Assembly: GCA_035628505.1 (NCBI GenBank)
Contig: DASPJR010000150.1
Span: forward strand, 1-35,593
DNA: 35,593 bases
Origin: DASPJR01 sp035628505
GTDB taxonomy: Bacteria; Planctomycetota; SZUA-567; H5-PLA8
Direction: 5' to 3'
Below, one piece after another: positions 1 through 8,029 of this stretch. Numbering within the stretch: position 1 is the stretch's first letter; each line of letters starts with the position of its first letter. The position numbers and the translations under genes were made by a program. A model generated the notes under the pieces. It worked only from the letters and a program-made list of their open reading frames with translations, did no database searches and was not told the DNA's origin.

Positions 1-992
1 GCTGGCGACTTGAACCGAATGCGCCAGTGACCATCGGCATCAGGAAAAAGTTCGTTCGGAGCAACGATGCAGGCATCTCGCAGTCCCCGCCGCTCGAGCG
101 CACTTTCCACGCACCTCTTCTGCGCGGCGATCACCTGCGGCTTGGCGTCGACGCCGCGCACCGCCGTGGATTCCTGTACGCCGCGCCACGTATACAGAAT
201 CTCCGGAATGTGGATGATGTGGCTGCCGGGATGATCGGCGATGCGCAGCGCCATGTCCCAGTCCTGCGCGCCGTCGGTTGCGGCATCGCTGAAGGCGCCG
301 CACGCACGCAGCGTCTCGAGCTTCGCAACGGAAAGGTGGCAGGTGTATCCGGTGTCGAGCAGCAGAGCGGGGGAGAAATCCGGCTTGAAATAAGGCCAGA
401 AGCGGCGGTCCTGCATGTCGCATTTGTCTTCGTCGCTGTAGAGAAAATGCGGCCGCATATGAAAATCAATGTTGAACGCGGCAATGCGCAGCGCGTCCGG
501 GTAAAGCAGATCGTCATGGTCAAGCAGCGCGACGTATTCGGCCTCGCAAAGTTCCAGCGCTTTGAAGTGGCCCGTGGCAATGCCGAAGTTCTTCTCGCTG
601 CAGAGCATTTTCACGCGTTTGTCTTTGGCGAGCTCGGCCAGGACCGTGCGCGTCTCCTCACGCGTCGAACCGTTGTCCCAAATCACCCAGCGCCAGAGTG
701 ACTCCGGATAATCCTGCGCAAAAACGCTCGCGGCTGTTTTGCGAAGCACCTCGGCTTCGGTATCAAAAACGAGAGTGAGAATATCGAAGCGAGGCGCATT
801 TTCAGAGGGAACAGGATAGTCCTCCGCGCGCTCGCGCACGCGGCGTTCGATCCACGAATGGTATTTGAAATCGGGTGCTTCGGATTGCGCGCCAGCGACG
901 TCTGGCAGCCCGTGGGCTTTGCGGTAGGCCGAACGCAGCGCGGGCCCAACGATGGGCAATTCGCTTGCGAACTTGCGGAGTTCAGGCCACAT
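1..992 (-). CDS. Family-2 glycosyltransferase, 3' end beyond window
   Basis: The frame is open from an ATG at 992 down to base 1 with no stop, giving at least 330 residues, so the C-terminus is missing. After about 60 N-terminal residues there is a GT-A fold of the family-2 type: an RFDILTLVFD beta strand, the ASVFAQDYP helix, a WDNGST nucleotide-contact motif, the LLDHDDLLYPDAL metal-binding (DxD-like) segment, the SDEDK motif, and DGAQDWDMALRIADH near the acceptor site. These are hallmarks of rhamnosyltransferase-like transferases that build O-antigen or other surface glycans at the cytoplasmic face of the membrane. The ATG lies inside the last codons of the upstream gene (11-base overlap), so the two are probably translationally coupled. 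Its neighbour has two such domains, so a second domain may lie outside the window. Acceptor and donor cannot be read from the sequence. Confidence 0.9.
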   Translation of the reverse strand, partial: MWPELRKFASELPIVGPALRSAYRKAHGLPDVAGAQSEAPDFKYHSWIERRVRERAEDYPVPSENAPRFDILTLVFDTEAEVLRKTAASVFAQDYPESLWRWVIWDNGSTREETRTVLAELAKDKRVKMLCSEKNFGIATGHFKALELCEAEYVALLDHDDLLYPDALRIAAFNIDFHMRPHFLYSDEDKCDMQDRRFWPYFKPDFSPALLLDTGYTCHLSVAKLETLRACGAFSDAATDGAQDWDMALRIADHPGSHIIHIPEILYTWRGVQESTAVRGVDAKPQVIAAQKRCVESALERRGLRDACIVAPNELFPDADGHWRIRFKSP

Positions 993-3225
993 AGTCCGTT
1001 TCGATGCGGTAATCGCACTCCGTCGTGGTCAGATTCGGATTGTAATACGGATCGCGCGGCCACTTCGCCAGCCACTGATCCTTGAAGGCCTTCAGCTCTT
1101 CGGGATGGCACCCGGATTTGCTCACCGATTCATGGTGGTAGTGCTCGGCATACGGCGTGTAGACGATGCGCTTTCCCGTCTGCAGCACTTTCAGGCAGTA
1201 ATCCACATCGTTGTAGTTGAGCGGAAAGATTTCGCTGAAACCTTTTACCGACCAGAACACGTCCGCGCGCGTCATCATGCACGCTCCGGTCACCGCGGTG
1301 TAATTGCGGTGCACGGCCGTGCTGAAAAAATAACCGCTCTGGCTGTCTTCAAATCCGTAGAACGGATGGCCCGGATTTCCTTTTAGTACGTTCACACCGC
1401 AATGCTGCAGCCGTCCATCCGGAAAAAAGAGGCGCAGTCCCACGGCGCCGATCTCCGCCTGCTGCGAAAACTCCAGCATCGCTTCGATCCACTCGGGCGT
1501 GATGACCTCGATGTCATCATTCATGAAGACCAGATGCGAGCCTTCTGACTTCTGCGCTCCAAGGTTCATTTTCGAGGCGAGATTGAACGGGGCGGTGTAG
1601 GGGACCTTGCGAATGTTGTACGGCTGCAGCTCTTTTTCGAGCTCCGCCGACATGTCGTTGTTATCGATGACCAGGATTTCATAATTTTTGTACGTGGTCT
1701 TCTTGCGCACGCTCTCGACGCACTTCAGCAGAAACCACGTGTCCTCGCCGCGAACTTTCGCACGCTTGCACGCGCTGGGAATGACAATGCTGACCTTGGG
1801 CTGTCCGACGATGTCGAAGCGCACGCGGTGAAAACCGTGCGTCGGGCCGGGCTCAACGCGTCCGGGCTTGCCCACGGTCTGGAGCCAGCTCTCAAGCGCA
1901 CGCTGCGCGACGCGGTGCGCTTTCGGCTTGGCCGATGCACCGGACGCGGTGGACGTCGGCAGCATGCGCCAGTGATAGAGCACATCCGGAATGTGGTGAA
2001 TGCGCTGGGTCTTCGCGGTGAAGCGCAGCACCATGTCATAGTCCTGCGCCGTGTCGAACTCGCTGCGGAACCCGCCGATCTCGCGCAGAAGCGACAGGCG
2101 GTAAACGCCGAGGTGGCAGGTGTACATGCAGGCGAGGAGATATTCCGGCGACCAGTCGGGCTTGAAGAACGGATCGGTGTGCATGCCGTTCAAGTCCAGC
2201 TTGTCCTCGTCGCTGTAGATCATGTCGACTGCGCGGTCAGCGATGATCGCCTGCGCGACCTTGAACAGCGCGTGCTCGGCAATTTCATCGTCATTGTCCA
2301 TCAGCGCGGCGTATGAACCGGTCGCGATTTCCATTGCTGAATTCGTTGCGGCCGAGATGTGCCCGTTCTTCTCCCGGTACACAACTTTGATGCGCGGGTC
2401 CCTGGCTTTGAATTCTTCGAGCAGTGCTTTCACGTACGGCTTTGTCGAACAGTCGTCGGCCAGGCACAGCTCCCAGTGCGGATAAACCTGCTTCAGCACC
2501 GATTCAATCGCGAGCCGTAAGTATTGTTCGGGCGGGTTGTACACGGGCATCAGGATAGAAATCAGCGGCGGGTCTTTCATCGCGGCGATTTCATTGCGCA
2601 TCGCCTCACGCTGCGCGTCGGTGATTCTGCGGTTTTCGCGCCAGATGCGGTAATCGGCCGCGCGCGTGTCTACGCCGCCGCCGAGACTCTGAATGAGCTT
2701 GCCTTTGAAAGATTTAAAATCGCCCTTCAGCAGCAGCGAGATGCCCTTCTTGATCGCGCGGCTGGTCTTCTTTGTGGCCTGGATTTCTTTGATTTTTGAT
2801 TTGATCGCGCGCACGTAAAGCGTCGCTTTCGGCACGGGCTCGATGCTGAAATGTTCGATGCGGAACGAGCCGGGCTTGTCGATGGGTTCGAAGCGGATCG
2901 CTTTCACTTCTTTTTCAAGCCGCAGATGCGTGTCAATCTCGAGTTCGCGGCGCAATTCGGGCAGCAGCACGCGTTCGCTGTCCAGGAATCCCCCGCCGGT
3001 GTCAAAGCACAGGCTGCCGCGGCCGCGCGCGAGCGGGCTGGTCATTTTCAGGCGGAAGTGGACGACGCCCGCCGGCAGGGGCCGCTCAATGAGAAAGTGC
3101 GGTTCTTCGCCGGTGGCGGTGAACGTCTGCGCGTCAGAGCCGGCCGTCAGCTGCGACAAGGCAACCGACGCGGCGGGACCGAACACGTTTCGTGTGGCGG
3201 AAGTGTCTGCTGTGCTGAGTGTCAT
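982..3225 (-). CDS. Two-domain family-2 glycosyltransferase
   Basis: This 747-residue protein carries two GT-A glycosyltransferase domains in tandem. Residues 1-135 form a beta-rich N-terminal region. A basic helical linker follows, with KSKIKEIQATKK near 142. Domain 1 starts at about residue 222 (ISILMPVYN) and shows LADDCST, LMDNDDEIAEHALF, YSDEDK and TAQDYDMVLR. Domain 2 starts near 475 (VSIVIPSACK) and shows LVIDNND, FMNDDIEVITPEWIEAM and NYNDVDYCLKVL. This layout is known from O-antigen and S-layer glycan rhamnosyltransferases that transfer two sugars or polymerise. It is the sixth gene of the CDP-sugar operon and overlaps the next transferase by 11 bases. The chosen ATG has no obvious Shine-Dalgarno sequence. 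The role in assembling a surface polysaccharide is a firm family inference, but the sugar specificity is unknown. Confidence 0.92.
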   Translation of the reverse strand: MTLSTADTSATRNVFGPAASVALSQLTAGSDAQTFTATGEEPHFLIERPLPAGVVHFRLKMTSPLARGRGSLCFDTGGGFLDSERVLLPELRRELEIDTHLRLEKEVKAIRFEPIDKPGSFRIEHFSIEPVPKATLYVRAIKSKIKEIQATKKTSRAIKKGISLLLKGDFKSFKGKLIQSLGGGVDTRAADYRIWRENRRITDAQREAMRNEIAAMKDPPLISILMPVYNPPEQYLRLAIESVLKQVYPHWELCLADDCSTKPYVKALLEEFKARDPRIKVVYREKNGHISAATNSAMEIATGSYAALMDNDDEIAEHALFKVAQAIIADRAVDMIYSDEDKLDLNGMHTDPFFKPDWSPEYLLACMYTCHLGVYRLSLLREIGGFRSEFDTAQDYDMVLRFTAKTQRIHHIPDVLYHWRMLPTSTASGASAKPKAHRVAQRALESWLQTVGKPGRVEPGPTHGFHRVRFDIVGQPKVSIVIPSACKRAKVRGEDTWFLLKCVESVRKKTTYKNYEILVIDNNDMSAELEKELQPYNIRKVPYTAPFNLASKMNLGAQKSEGSHLVFMNDDIEVITPEWIEAMLEFSQQAEIGAVGLRLFFPDGRLQHCGVNVLKGNPGHPFYGFEDSQSGYFFSTAVHRNYTAVTGACMMTRADVFWSVKGFSEIFPLNYNDVDYCLKVLQTGKRIVYTPYAEHYHHESVSKSGCHPEELKAFKDQWLAKWPRDPYYNPNLTTTECDYRIETDYVA

Positions 3226-3290
3226 TGCGTTTGCATTGTAAACCTAGAACCGCCCCTCGTCTATATAGTGTGCGCGGCCGTGCGTTTGGG

Positions 3291-4178
3291 TTACGGGCGA
3301 AATGCTTCCGGGCCATCGCGCATCGCAGCGAGCGCAGCTTCGGGCGAGCGGATCGAATCGCATCCAAGTGTGATCAGAAGTTTGTCCCGTCGCAGCTTGA
3401 TAAATAGCGGACGCGGCGCCGGCTGGCCGAGTTCGGCTGTTGGAATCGTTTCGATCGTTGCAGCCGGCAGGTCGAACATACGGGCGATCAGACCGGCAAA
3501 CTGGGGCCGCGTGAGGTGCTCGGGCCCGACGGTGTGGAAGGTTCCGCACGCGCTGCGTTCGAGCAGTCGCACGGCTGTCTCTGCCAGATCGACTGAATAC
3601 GTTGGCTGCCCCCACTGATCGCTCGGAATTTTCAGCGGCTGGCGCTCGCGCAACGTTTTTACCGCCCGATAGACGAAATTCTTGCGTTGAGTTTCAGGTC
3701 CAAAGACCCAGCTTGCGCGCAGAATCAAATGCTGATCGGGCAGAATCTCGCGCAGTCGCGACTCAGCCAGAACTTTACTCTTGGCATACACACTCTTCGC
3801 GGCCGGCTGAGCGTCTTCCGGGTAGGCGTCCGGGGAATCGCTGAAGACGTGCTCGGTCGAGAAGAAGACGACCGGAACGCCGAGCTGCTTCGCGGCACAG
3901 GCGACATTGGCCGTGCCATCCACGTTGATGGCGTAGCATTCATCAGCGTGCGTTTCGCAGTAATCGACAAAGGTTAATGCGCCGGGAAGAAAGATGACGT
4001 CGGGTCTGAAGTGTGTCGCTGTTTTCAAAACCGCCGCTGAGTCGCGTGTGTCGAGTTGAAGCAATTCGCCCTGCGCGTGCTTGAAGCCGGTGCCGAGGCA
4101 CTCCCACTGCTTCTCGCAGAGCTGCCGGAGCAGCAGGCCGCCAACCTGGCCCGACGCACCGATGATCAGAGCTTTCAT
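3291..4178 (-). CDS. NAD(P)-dependent sugar reductase, RmlD-like SDR
   Basis: This 295-residue extended SDR protein has the N-terminal nucleotide-binding motif GASGQVG (residues 8-14) and the catalytic YAKSK (YxxxK). It also has FLPGALTFVDYCETH and YAINVDGT, typical of dTDP-4-dehydrorhamnose reductase (RmlD/RfbD), plus RASWVFGP and QWGQPTYSVDLAE in the substrate half. Members of this family reduce the C4 ketone of a nucleotide-linked 4-keto-6-deoxy sugar with NAD(P)H. All neighbours handle a CDP-sugar, so the substrate here is probably a CDP-4-keto-6-deoxy hexose rather than the dTDP form; that is inference. The ATG is preceded by GAAAGG at a good distance, and only 18 bases separate it from the epimerase gene. 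The length is normal for RmlD. Confidence 0.9.
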   Translation of the reverse strand: MKALIIGASGQVGGLLLRQLCEKQWECLGTGFKHAQGELLQLDTRDSAAVLKTATHFRPDVIFLPGALTFVDYCETHADECYAINVDGTANVACAAKQLGVPVVFFSTEHVFSDSPDAYPEDAQPAAKSVYAKSKVLAESRLREILPDQHLILRASWVFGPETQRKNFVYRAVKTLRERQPLKIPSDQWGQPTYSVDLAETAVRLLERSACGTFHTVGPEHLTRPQFAGLIARMFDLPAATIETIPTAELGQPAPRPLFIKLRRDKLLITLGCDSIRSPEAALAAMRDGPEAFRP

Positions 4179-4196
4179 GCGGGACCTTTCAGGGTG

Positions 4197-4646
4197 CTAG
4201 CGGTGCTTCAGGCTCCAGTCGTAGGGGATGCTCTTGTCGAACGGATCGAGGCGCGTGATTTCATCTGGATCGTGAACGATCGAGGAACAATTGCAGACGA
4301 TCGCTTCCGTGGTGCCGCAGCCCTTGAAGCCATTCCAGACACCGGGTGGAACGGTAACGAGGCAGTAATTGTCCGGCCCCATGAAAATTTCCTGCAGTTC
4401 GTTCTTCGTTTTTGATTTCTCGCGCGCGTCGAAGAGTACCAGCTTGATGCGGCCGACTGGAACGGCGTAGTTGATGATCATGCGCGAATGCAGATGCCAG
4501 CCCTTAATCACGCCCGGAAAAATCGTCGAGAAATACACCTCGCCGAATTCTTTGAAGTGCGGATCAGTCTTGCGCAGCATATGCATCACTTTGCCGCGCT
4601 CATCGGGGATCTGTTTCAGCGGTGTAATGATCACGCCATCAATCAT
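4197..4646 (-). CDS. RmlC-like cupin sugar epimerase
   Basis: This 149-residue single-cupin protein is of the dTDP-4-dehydrorhamnose 3,5-epimerase type. The match is seen in VIKGWHLHSRM (His51 and His53, where RmlC has its catalytic histidine), GRIKLVLFDARE, YCLVTVPPGVWNGFKG, and a C-terminal segment ending DPFDKSIPYDWS that corresponds to RmlC's DPxIGIxWP. It is about 30 residues shorter than classical RmlC. It has WNGF where RmlC usually has the histidine-containing HGF, so it may epimerise only one centre or act as an isomerase. In the operon it follows the C-methyltransferase and precedes the reductase, which fits C3 or C5 epimerisation of a 4-keto intermediate before reduction. A strong AAGGAG ribosome binding site precedes the ATG. 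Confidence 0.85.
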   Translation of the reverse strand: MIDGVIITPLKQIPDERGKVMHMLRKTDPHFKEFGEVYFSTIFPGVIKGWHLHSRMIINYAVPVGRIKLVLFDAREKSKTKNELQEIFMGPDNYCLVTVPPGVWNGFKGCGTTEAIVCNCSSIVHDPDEITRLDPFDKSIPYDWSLKHR

Positions 4647-4722
4647 GCTTCACTCCTTGTCCGCACCGTCCGATCATTCCAACCGGCCGTTCTCGGCGCC
4701 TTCGCGCCTCCTGCGGTAAAAA

Positions 4723-5952
4723 TTAGATGTACGTCGCGCGCGGAATTGGGATGAGGAATCTGCCGCCGCGCTTTTTGTATTCCGCCTGCTGCTGCACGAT
4801 CTCAGGGGCGAAATTCCAGGCGAGAATCAGCACGACATCCGGCTGATCCTGCAGCAACTTCTCCGGAGCATAAACAGGAATGTGGTGCCCCGGCGTCAAG
4901 AAGTTCTGCTTATAAGGGCTCTTGTCGACGATGTAATCGATGCGCTCGGTGCCGATGCCGCAGTACGCCAGCAGCGTGTTTCCTTTCGCCGGAGCACCAT
5001 ATCCAGCGATGCGTTTTCCGGCAGCTTTCAGCGCATCGAGCTCTTTCAGCAGCGCCGCTTTGCTCTCCGCAACCTTTTTCGCGAATTCAGTCCATGGCGC
5101 GAGCTTGTGCAGCCCGCGTGCTTCTTCATTTGCAAGCATTCGCTGCACAGACGGCTGCACCGCCCGCGGGCCGCCTTTGAGCTGAGCGGAAACCACGATC
5201 GAGCCGCCGTGAATCGCGACCTCGTCGACGTTGATCAGCTCCATGCCGAACTTTTCGAAAAGCGTTTTCAGCACGCGCACGGAGAAGTAGCAGAGATGCT
5301 CGTGATAGACCGTGTCGTACTCGAGCTTGTCGTGAAACGGCACGAGATAGGGCATTTCGACGGCACTCACGCCGTCGTTATCCAGCAGAACGCTGATACC
5401 TTTCACGAAGCCATGCAGGTCAGCAACGTGCGCAAGCACGTGCCGTGCGAGGAACAGCTTCGCCGGACCGTGTTTTGCACGAACAGTTCGCGCGCTTGCT
5501 TCATTGAAGAAATCACAGACGGTTTCGATTCCTTCGGCATTGGCGCGCGCTGCGATGTTTTCAGCAGGCTCGACACCAATTGTTTTCACGCCATGCTTTT
5601 TAAACGCCTTCAGCACGGTGCCGTCATTGCTCGCGGCTTCGACGATCAGGCTGCTTGAATTCAATCCGTAGCGTGACGTGAATTCACTCGCGAGCCACGC
5701 AGCGTGTTTAAAAATGAGATCCGACGTGCCCGAGACGTAGATGTAATCTTTAAACAGAACTTCAGGCGGCACTTCTTCGTCGATCTGCACCAGCCCGCAG
5801 CTCTCGCACAGCGCCACGCGCAGCGGAAACTTCGGTTCGTTCGGCGAAATATGCCCCGGCTTGACGAAGCTGTTCGCGAGCGCCGTGCGGCCCAGGTCAA
5901 GAAACGGGACGATCGGGCGTGCATGGCAGACCCGGCATTGGACGACGTTCAA
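4723..5952 (-). CDS. Nucleotide-sugar C-methyltransferase (NovU/TylC3-like)
   Basis: This 409-residue SAM-dependent methyltransferase has the three-part layout of the sugar C3-methyltransferase family. An N-terminal zinc ribbon carries Cys6, Cys9, Cys49 and Cys52. The central Rossmann SAM domain shows LIVEAASNDGTVLKAF and GVEPAENIAARA. The C-terminal C-methyltransferase domain shows RIAGYGAPAKGNTLL and IDYIVDKSPYKQ. The VYHEHLCYFS segment matches the Tyr/Glu/His active-site region known for TcaB9-type enzymes. Such enzymes methylate C3 of a 4-keto-6-deoxy nucleotide sugar. Here the donor is expected to be CDP-linked because the two upstream genes make CDP-4-keto-6-deoxyglucose. Translation appears to start at TTG (5952), which has a well-placed AGGAGA 8 bases upstream and no nearer ATG. 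It lies 19 bases after the dehydratase stop. Confidence 0.93.
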   Translation of the reverse strand: MNVVQCRVCHARPIVPFLDLGRTALANSFVKPGHISPNEPKFPLRVALCESCGLVQIDEEVPPEVLFKDYIYVSGTSDLIFKHAAWLASEFTSRYGLNSSSLIVEAASNDGTVLKAFKKHGVKTIGVEPAENIAARANAEGIETVCDFFNEASARTVRAKHGPAKLFLARHVLAHVADLHGFVKGISVLLDNDGVSAVEMPYLVPFHDKLEYDTVYHEHLCYFSVRVLKTLFEKFGMELINVDEVAIHGGSIVVSAQLKGGPRAVQPSVQRMLANEEARGLHKLAPWTEFAKKVAESKAALLKELDALKAAGKRIAGYGAPAKGNTLLAYCGIGTERIDYIVDKSPYKQNFLTPGHHIPVYAPEKLLQDQPDVVLILAWNFAPEIVQQQAEYKKRGGRFLIPIPRATYI

Positions 5953-5960
5953 CGTGATGT

Positions 5961-5966
5961 TCTCCT
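5961..5966 (-). promoter_or_regulatory. Ribosome binding site deciding a TTG start
   Basis: AGGAGA read on the minus strand lies 8 bases before the TTG at 5952. It supports that unusual start for the C-methyltransferase, placing the zinc-ligand Cys6 and Cys9 right at the N-terminus as in the family. Confidence 0.6.
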
Positions 5967-5971
5967 GATCG

Positions 5972-7111
5972 CTACTTCACTGCATTCATGTACGCCGTGA
6001 TTTGTTCATCACACAGCGCAGCCGCGGCGGATTTGTTCTGGTAGAACGTCTTGTACCATTCGGTTGTCAGACGCATCGTCGCGTCGAAATCCCACACCGG
6101 CTTCCAGCGCAGCACGCTCATCGCCTTTTCGCAGCTTAAGCGCAGAAAATGCGCTTCATGCACCGCGTTGCCCTGCTTTTCAGACAGATCATCCCAGCCG
6201 CCGCGGCCCCACGTTGCGACGACTGAGCTCGCCACGTCGCGAACCGTGCGGCAGTTGTCAGCAAGCGGACCGAAATTCCACGCACCGGCGTTTGCAACAG
6301 GATCGTAATACAGATTGGCCGCGAGCTTCAGGTATCCGCCGAGCGGCTCGAGCACGTGCTGCCAGGGACGGATAGCAGAGGGATTGCGAATGCCTGGCCG
6401 CTTGTTCTCGCTCAGCGCGCGAATGCAATCTGGAACAATTCGATCCTGCGCCCAGTCTCCACCGCCGATCACGTTGCCGGCGCGAACGCTGGCCAGGCCA
6501 AGGCCGTGTTCTTTGGCGCGTTCGGGGCTGAAGAAGGATTTCTGATATGCTGCGAAGACGAGCTCGGCGCAGCCTTTTGAGGCGCTGTACGGGTCGTGCC
6601 CGCCCATCGGATCATTCTCGCGGTAGCCCCAAATCCACTCGCGGTTGTCATAGCACTTGTCGCTGGTGACGTTGATAAACACACGCGCCTTGTCGAAAGC
6701 GCGAAGTGCTTCGAAGACATTCACCGTTCCGCCGACATTCGTATCGAACGTCGTTTTCGGATCCTTGTACGAGCTGCGCACGAGCGGCTGTGCGGCGAGG
6801 TGGAAAACGTAGTCGGCTTTCGATTCCTGCAGCGCTTTGAAGAGCGACGACAGGTCACGCACATCGCCCACGATGTGGCGCATTTTTTTTGCAAGGTTCA
6901 GCGTTTCAAAAAGATTCAGCTTCGTTGCGGGCGGCAGCGCGTAACCTGTTACGTCCGCTCCCAGGCGCGTGAGCCAGGAACACAGCCACGAGCCTTTAAA
7001 GCCGGTGTGGCCCGTCACTAAAACGCGCTTGTTTTTGAAAGCCTGTTCGAGGAGTGCCGAGGTGCTGGTGTTCGGCGCCGGCCGGATGCTCGTGCGGTTG
7101 GAACGTGCCAT
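5972..7111 (-). CDS. rfbG: CDP-glucose 4,6-dehydratase
   Basis: This 379-residue extended SDR enzyme converts CDP-glucose to CDP-4-keto-6-deoxyglucose. Evidence includes VLVTGHTGFKGSWLCSWL, the characteristic RfbG/DdhB form of the Rossmann glycine motif. It also includes FHLAAQPLVRSSYKDP, the NVTSDKCYDN segment, the YSASKGCAELV catalytic YxxxK motif, RAGNVIGGGDWAQDRIVPD and RPWQHVLEPLGGYL. The protein has about 20 extra Ser/Thr/Pro-rich N-terminal residues compared with the usual roughly 355-360, so a later start is possible. The ATG, however, follows the cytidylyltransferase stop directly (TAA-ATG), which suggests coupled translation. It is the committed step of the pathway and feeds the C-methyltransferase encoded next. 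Confidence 0.95.
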   Translation of the reverse strand: MARSNRTSIRPAPNTSTSALLEQAFKNKRVLVTGHTGFKGSWLCSWLTRLGADVTGYALPPATKLNLFETLNLAKKMRHIVGDVRDLSSLFKALQESKADYVFHLAAQPLVRSSYKDPKTTFDTNVGGTVNVFEALRAFDKARVFINVTSDKCYDNREWIWGYRENDPMGGHDPYSASKGCAELVFAAYQKSFFSPERAKEHGLGLASVRAGNVIGGGDWAQDRIVPDCIRALSENKRPGIRNPSAIRPWQHVLEPLGGYLKLAANLYYDPVANAGAWNFGPLADNCRTVRDVASSVVATWGRGGWDDLSEKQGNAVHEAHFLRLSCEKAMSVLRWKPVWDFDATMRLTTEWYKTFYQNKSAAAALCDEQITAYMNAVK

Positions 7112-7888
7112 TTACCACACCTTCCACTGCGCGCCGCGTTCCCACATGTCGTTGAGCATCTGGTGTTCGCGGGCGGTGTCCATGCACTGCCAGAATCCGT
7201 CGTGGCAGTAGGCGTTCAGCTGTCCGTCATGTGCGCAGCGGACGAGCGCGTCAGCCTCGAGCACGCACTTATTCTCGTCGTCAATGTAGCGTTCGATGAA
7301 TTCACGCTGAAAGACCATGAAACCGCCGTTGATGTAGCCCTGCGTCGTCTGCGGCTTTTCGGCGAACGAGGTTACGCGGCCCTTGTCGATTTCGATCTCA
7401 CCAAAGCGGCCGGCAGGATGAACCGCGCTGACCGTCGCCAGTTTGCCGCTCTTGTTGTGATTCTTGAGCAGCGCTTTTAAGTTCACGTCACACAGTCCGT
7501 CACCGTAGGTGAGCATGAACTGTTCGGTGTCGATGTATCTGGCCACACGCTTGAGGCGGCTGCCGGTCATGGTTTTCAGGCCGGTGTCGGCGAGCGTGAC
7601 GCGCCAGTCTTCATTGCCGTTTGCGTTATGGAATGTGGTGCGCGTGCGCGGTCCGAGTTCCACCGTCAGATCGCTGTTGCGGGCGGTGTAGTTCAGGAAG
7701 TAGTCGATGAGATGTTCTTTTTTGTAGCCCAGGCACAGGATGAAATCCTTGTAACCGTAGTGGGCATAGAATTTCATGATGTGCCAGACAATAGGCTGCT
7801 GGCCGACGGGGACCATGGGCTTGGGGATCAGCTCGCTGACATCGCGAATGCGCGTGCCCATTCCGCCGCAGAGAATGACTACCTTCAT
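7112..7888 (-). CDS. rfbF: Glucose-1-phosphate cytidylyltransferase
   Basis: This 258-residue nucleotidyltransferase makes CDP-glucose from CTP and glucose 1-phosphate. The N-terminus has the signature VILCGGMGTRIRD followed by PKPMVPVG (the conserved lysine of the sugar-nucleotidyltransferase loop). Later segments YGDGLCDVNLKALL, FGEIEIDKGRVTSFAEKP and GYINGGFMVF are typical of RfbF/DdhA. Length equals the family norm. It is the first gene of the minus-strand glycan operon. A GGGGAG ribosome binding site lies just before the ATG, and a candidate sigma-70-like promoter lies about 50-75 bases upstream. Its pairing with rfbG identifies the pathway as CDP-linked rather than dTDP-linked. Confidence 0.96.
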   Translation of the reverse strand: MKVVILCGGMGTRIRDVSELIPKPMVPVGQQPIVWHIMKFYAHYGYKDFILCLGYKKEHLIDYFLNYTARNSDLTVELGPRTRTTFHNANGNEDWRVTLADTGLKTMTGSRLKRVARYIDTEQFMLTYGDGLCDVNLKALLKNHNKSGKLATVSAVHPAGRFGEIEIDKGRVTSFAEKPQTTQGYINGGFMVFQREFIERYIDDENKCVLEADALVRCAHDGQLNAYCHDGFWQCMDTAREHQMLNDMWERGAQWKVW

Positions 7889-7936
7889 CTGGCTCCCCGT
7901 GTTCAGTGCCTCTTAACCCGTTTCAGCAGAAAGAGC

Positions 7937-7964
7937 TAGATAAAGGGTTTTGGCGCTGATTCAA
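7937..7964 (-). promoter_or_regulatory. Candidate promoter of the glycan operon
   Basis: On the minus strand TTGAAT (7964-7959) is separated by 16 bases from TATCTA (7942-7937), about 50 bases before the rfbF start. The -35 box matches well in its first four bases but the -10 box is weak. It is offered only because it lies in the 141-base gap between the M48 gene and the operon. Confidence 0.3.
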
Positions 7965-8029
7965 GTGCCGATGAGTGCGGCTGCAACGACTGCCGACCCC
8001 ATGCCAGATGCCGTCCCAAGGACGTGCAT

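Noticed and set aside
4197..7888. The sugar operon considered as an ordinary dTDP-rhamnose (rmlABCD) cluster.
   Set aside because: The nucleotidyltransferase and dehydratase have the CDP-specific rfbF/rfbG signatures rather than those of rmlA/rmlB, and a C-methyltransferase is inserted.
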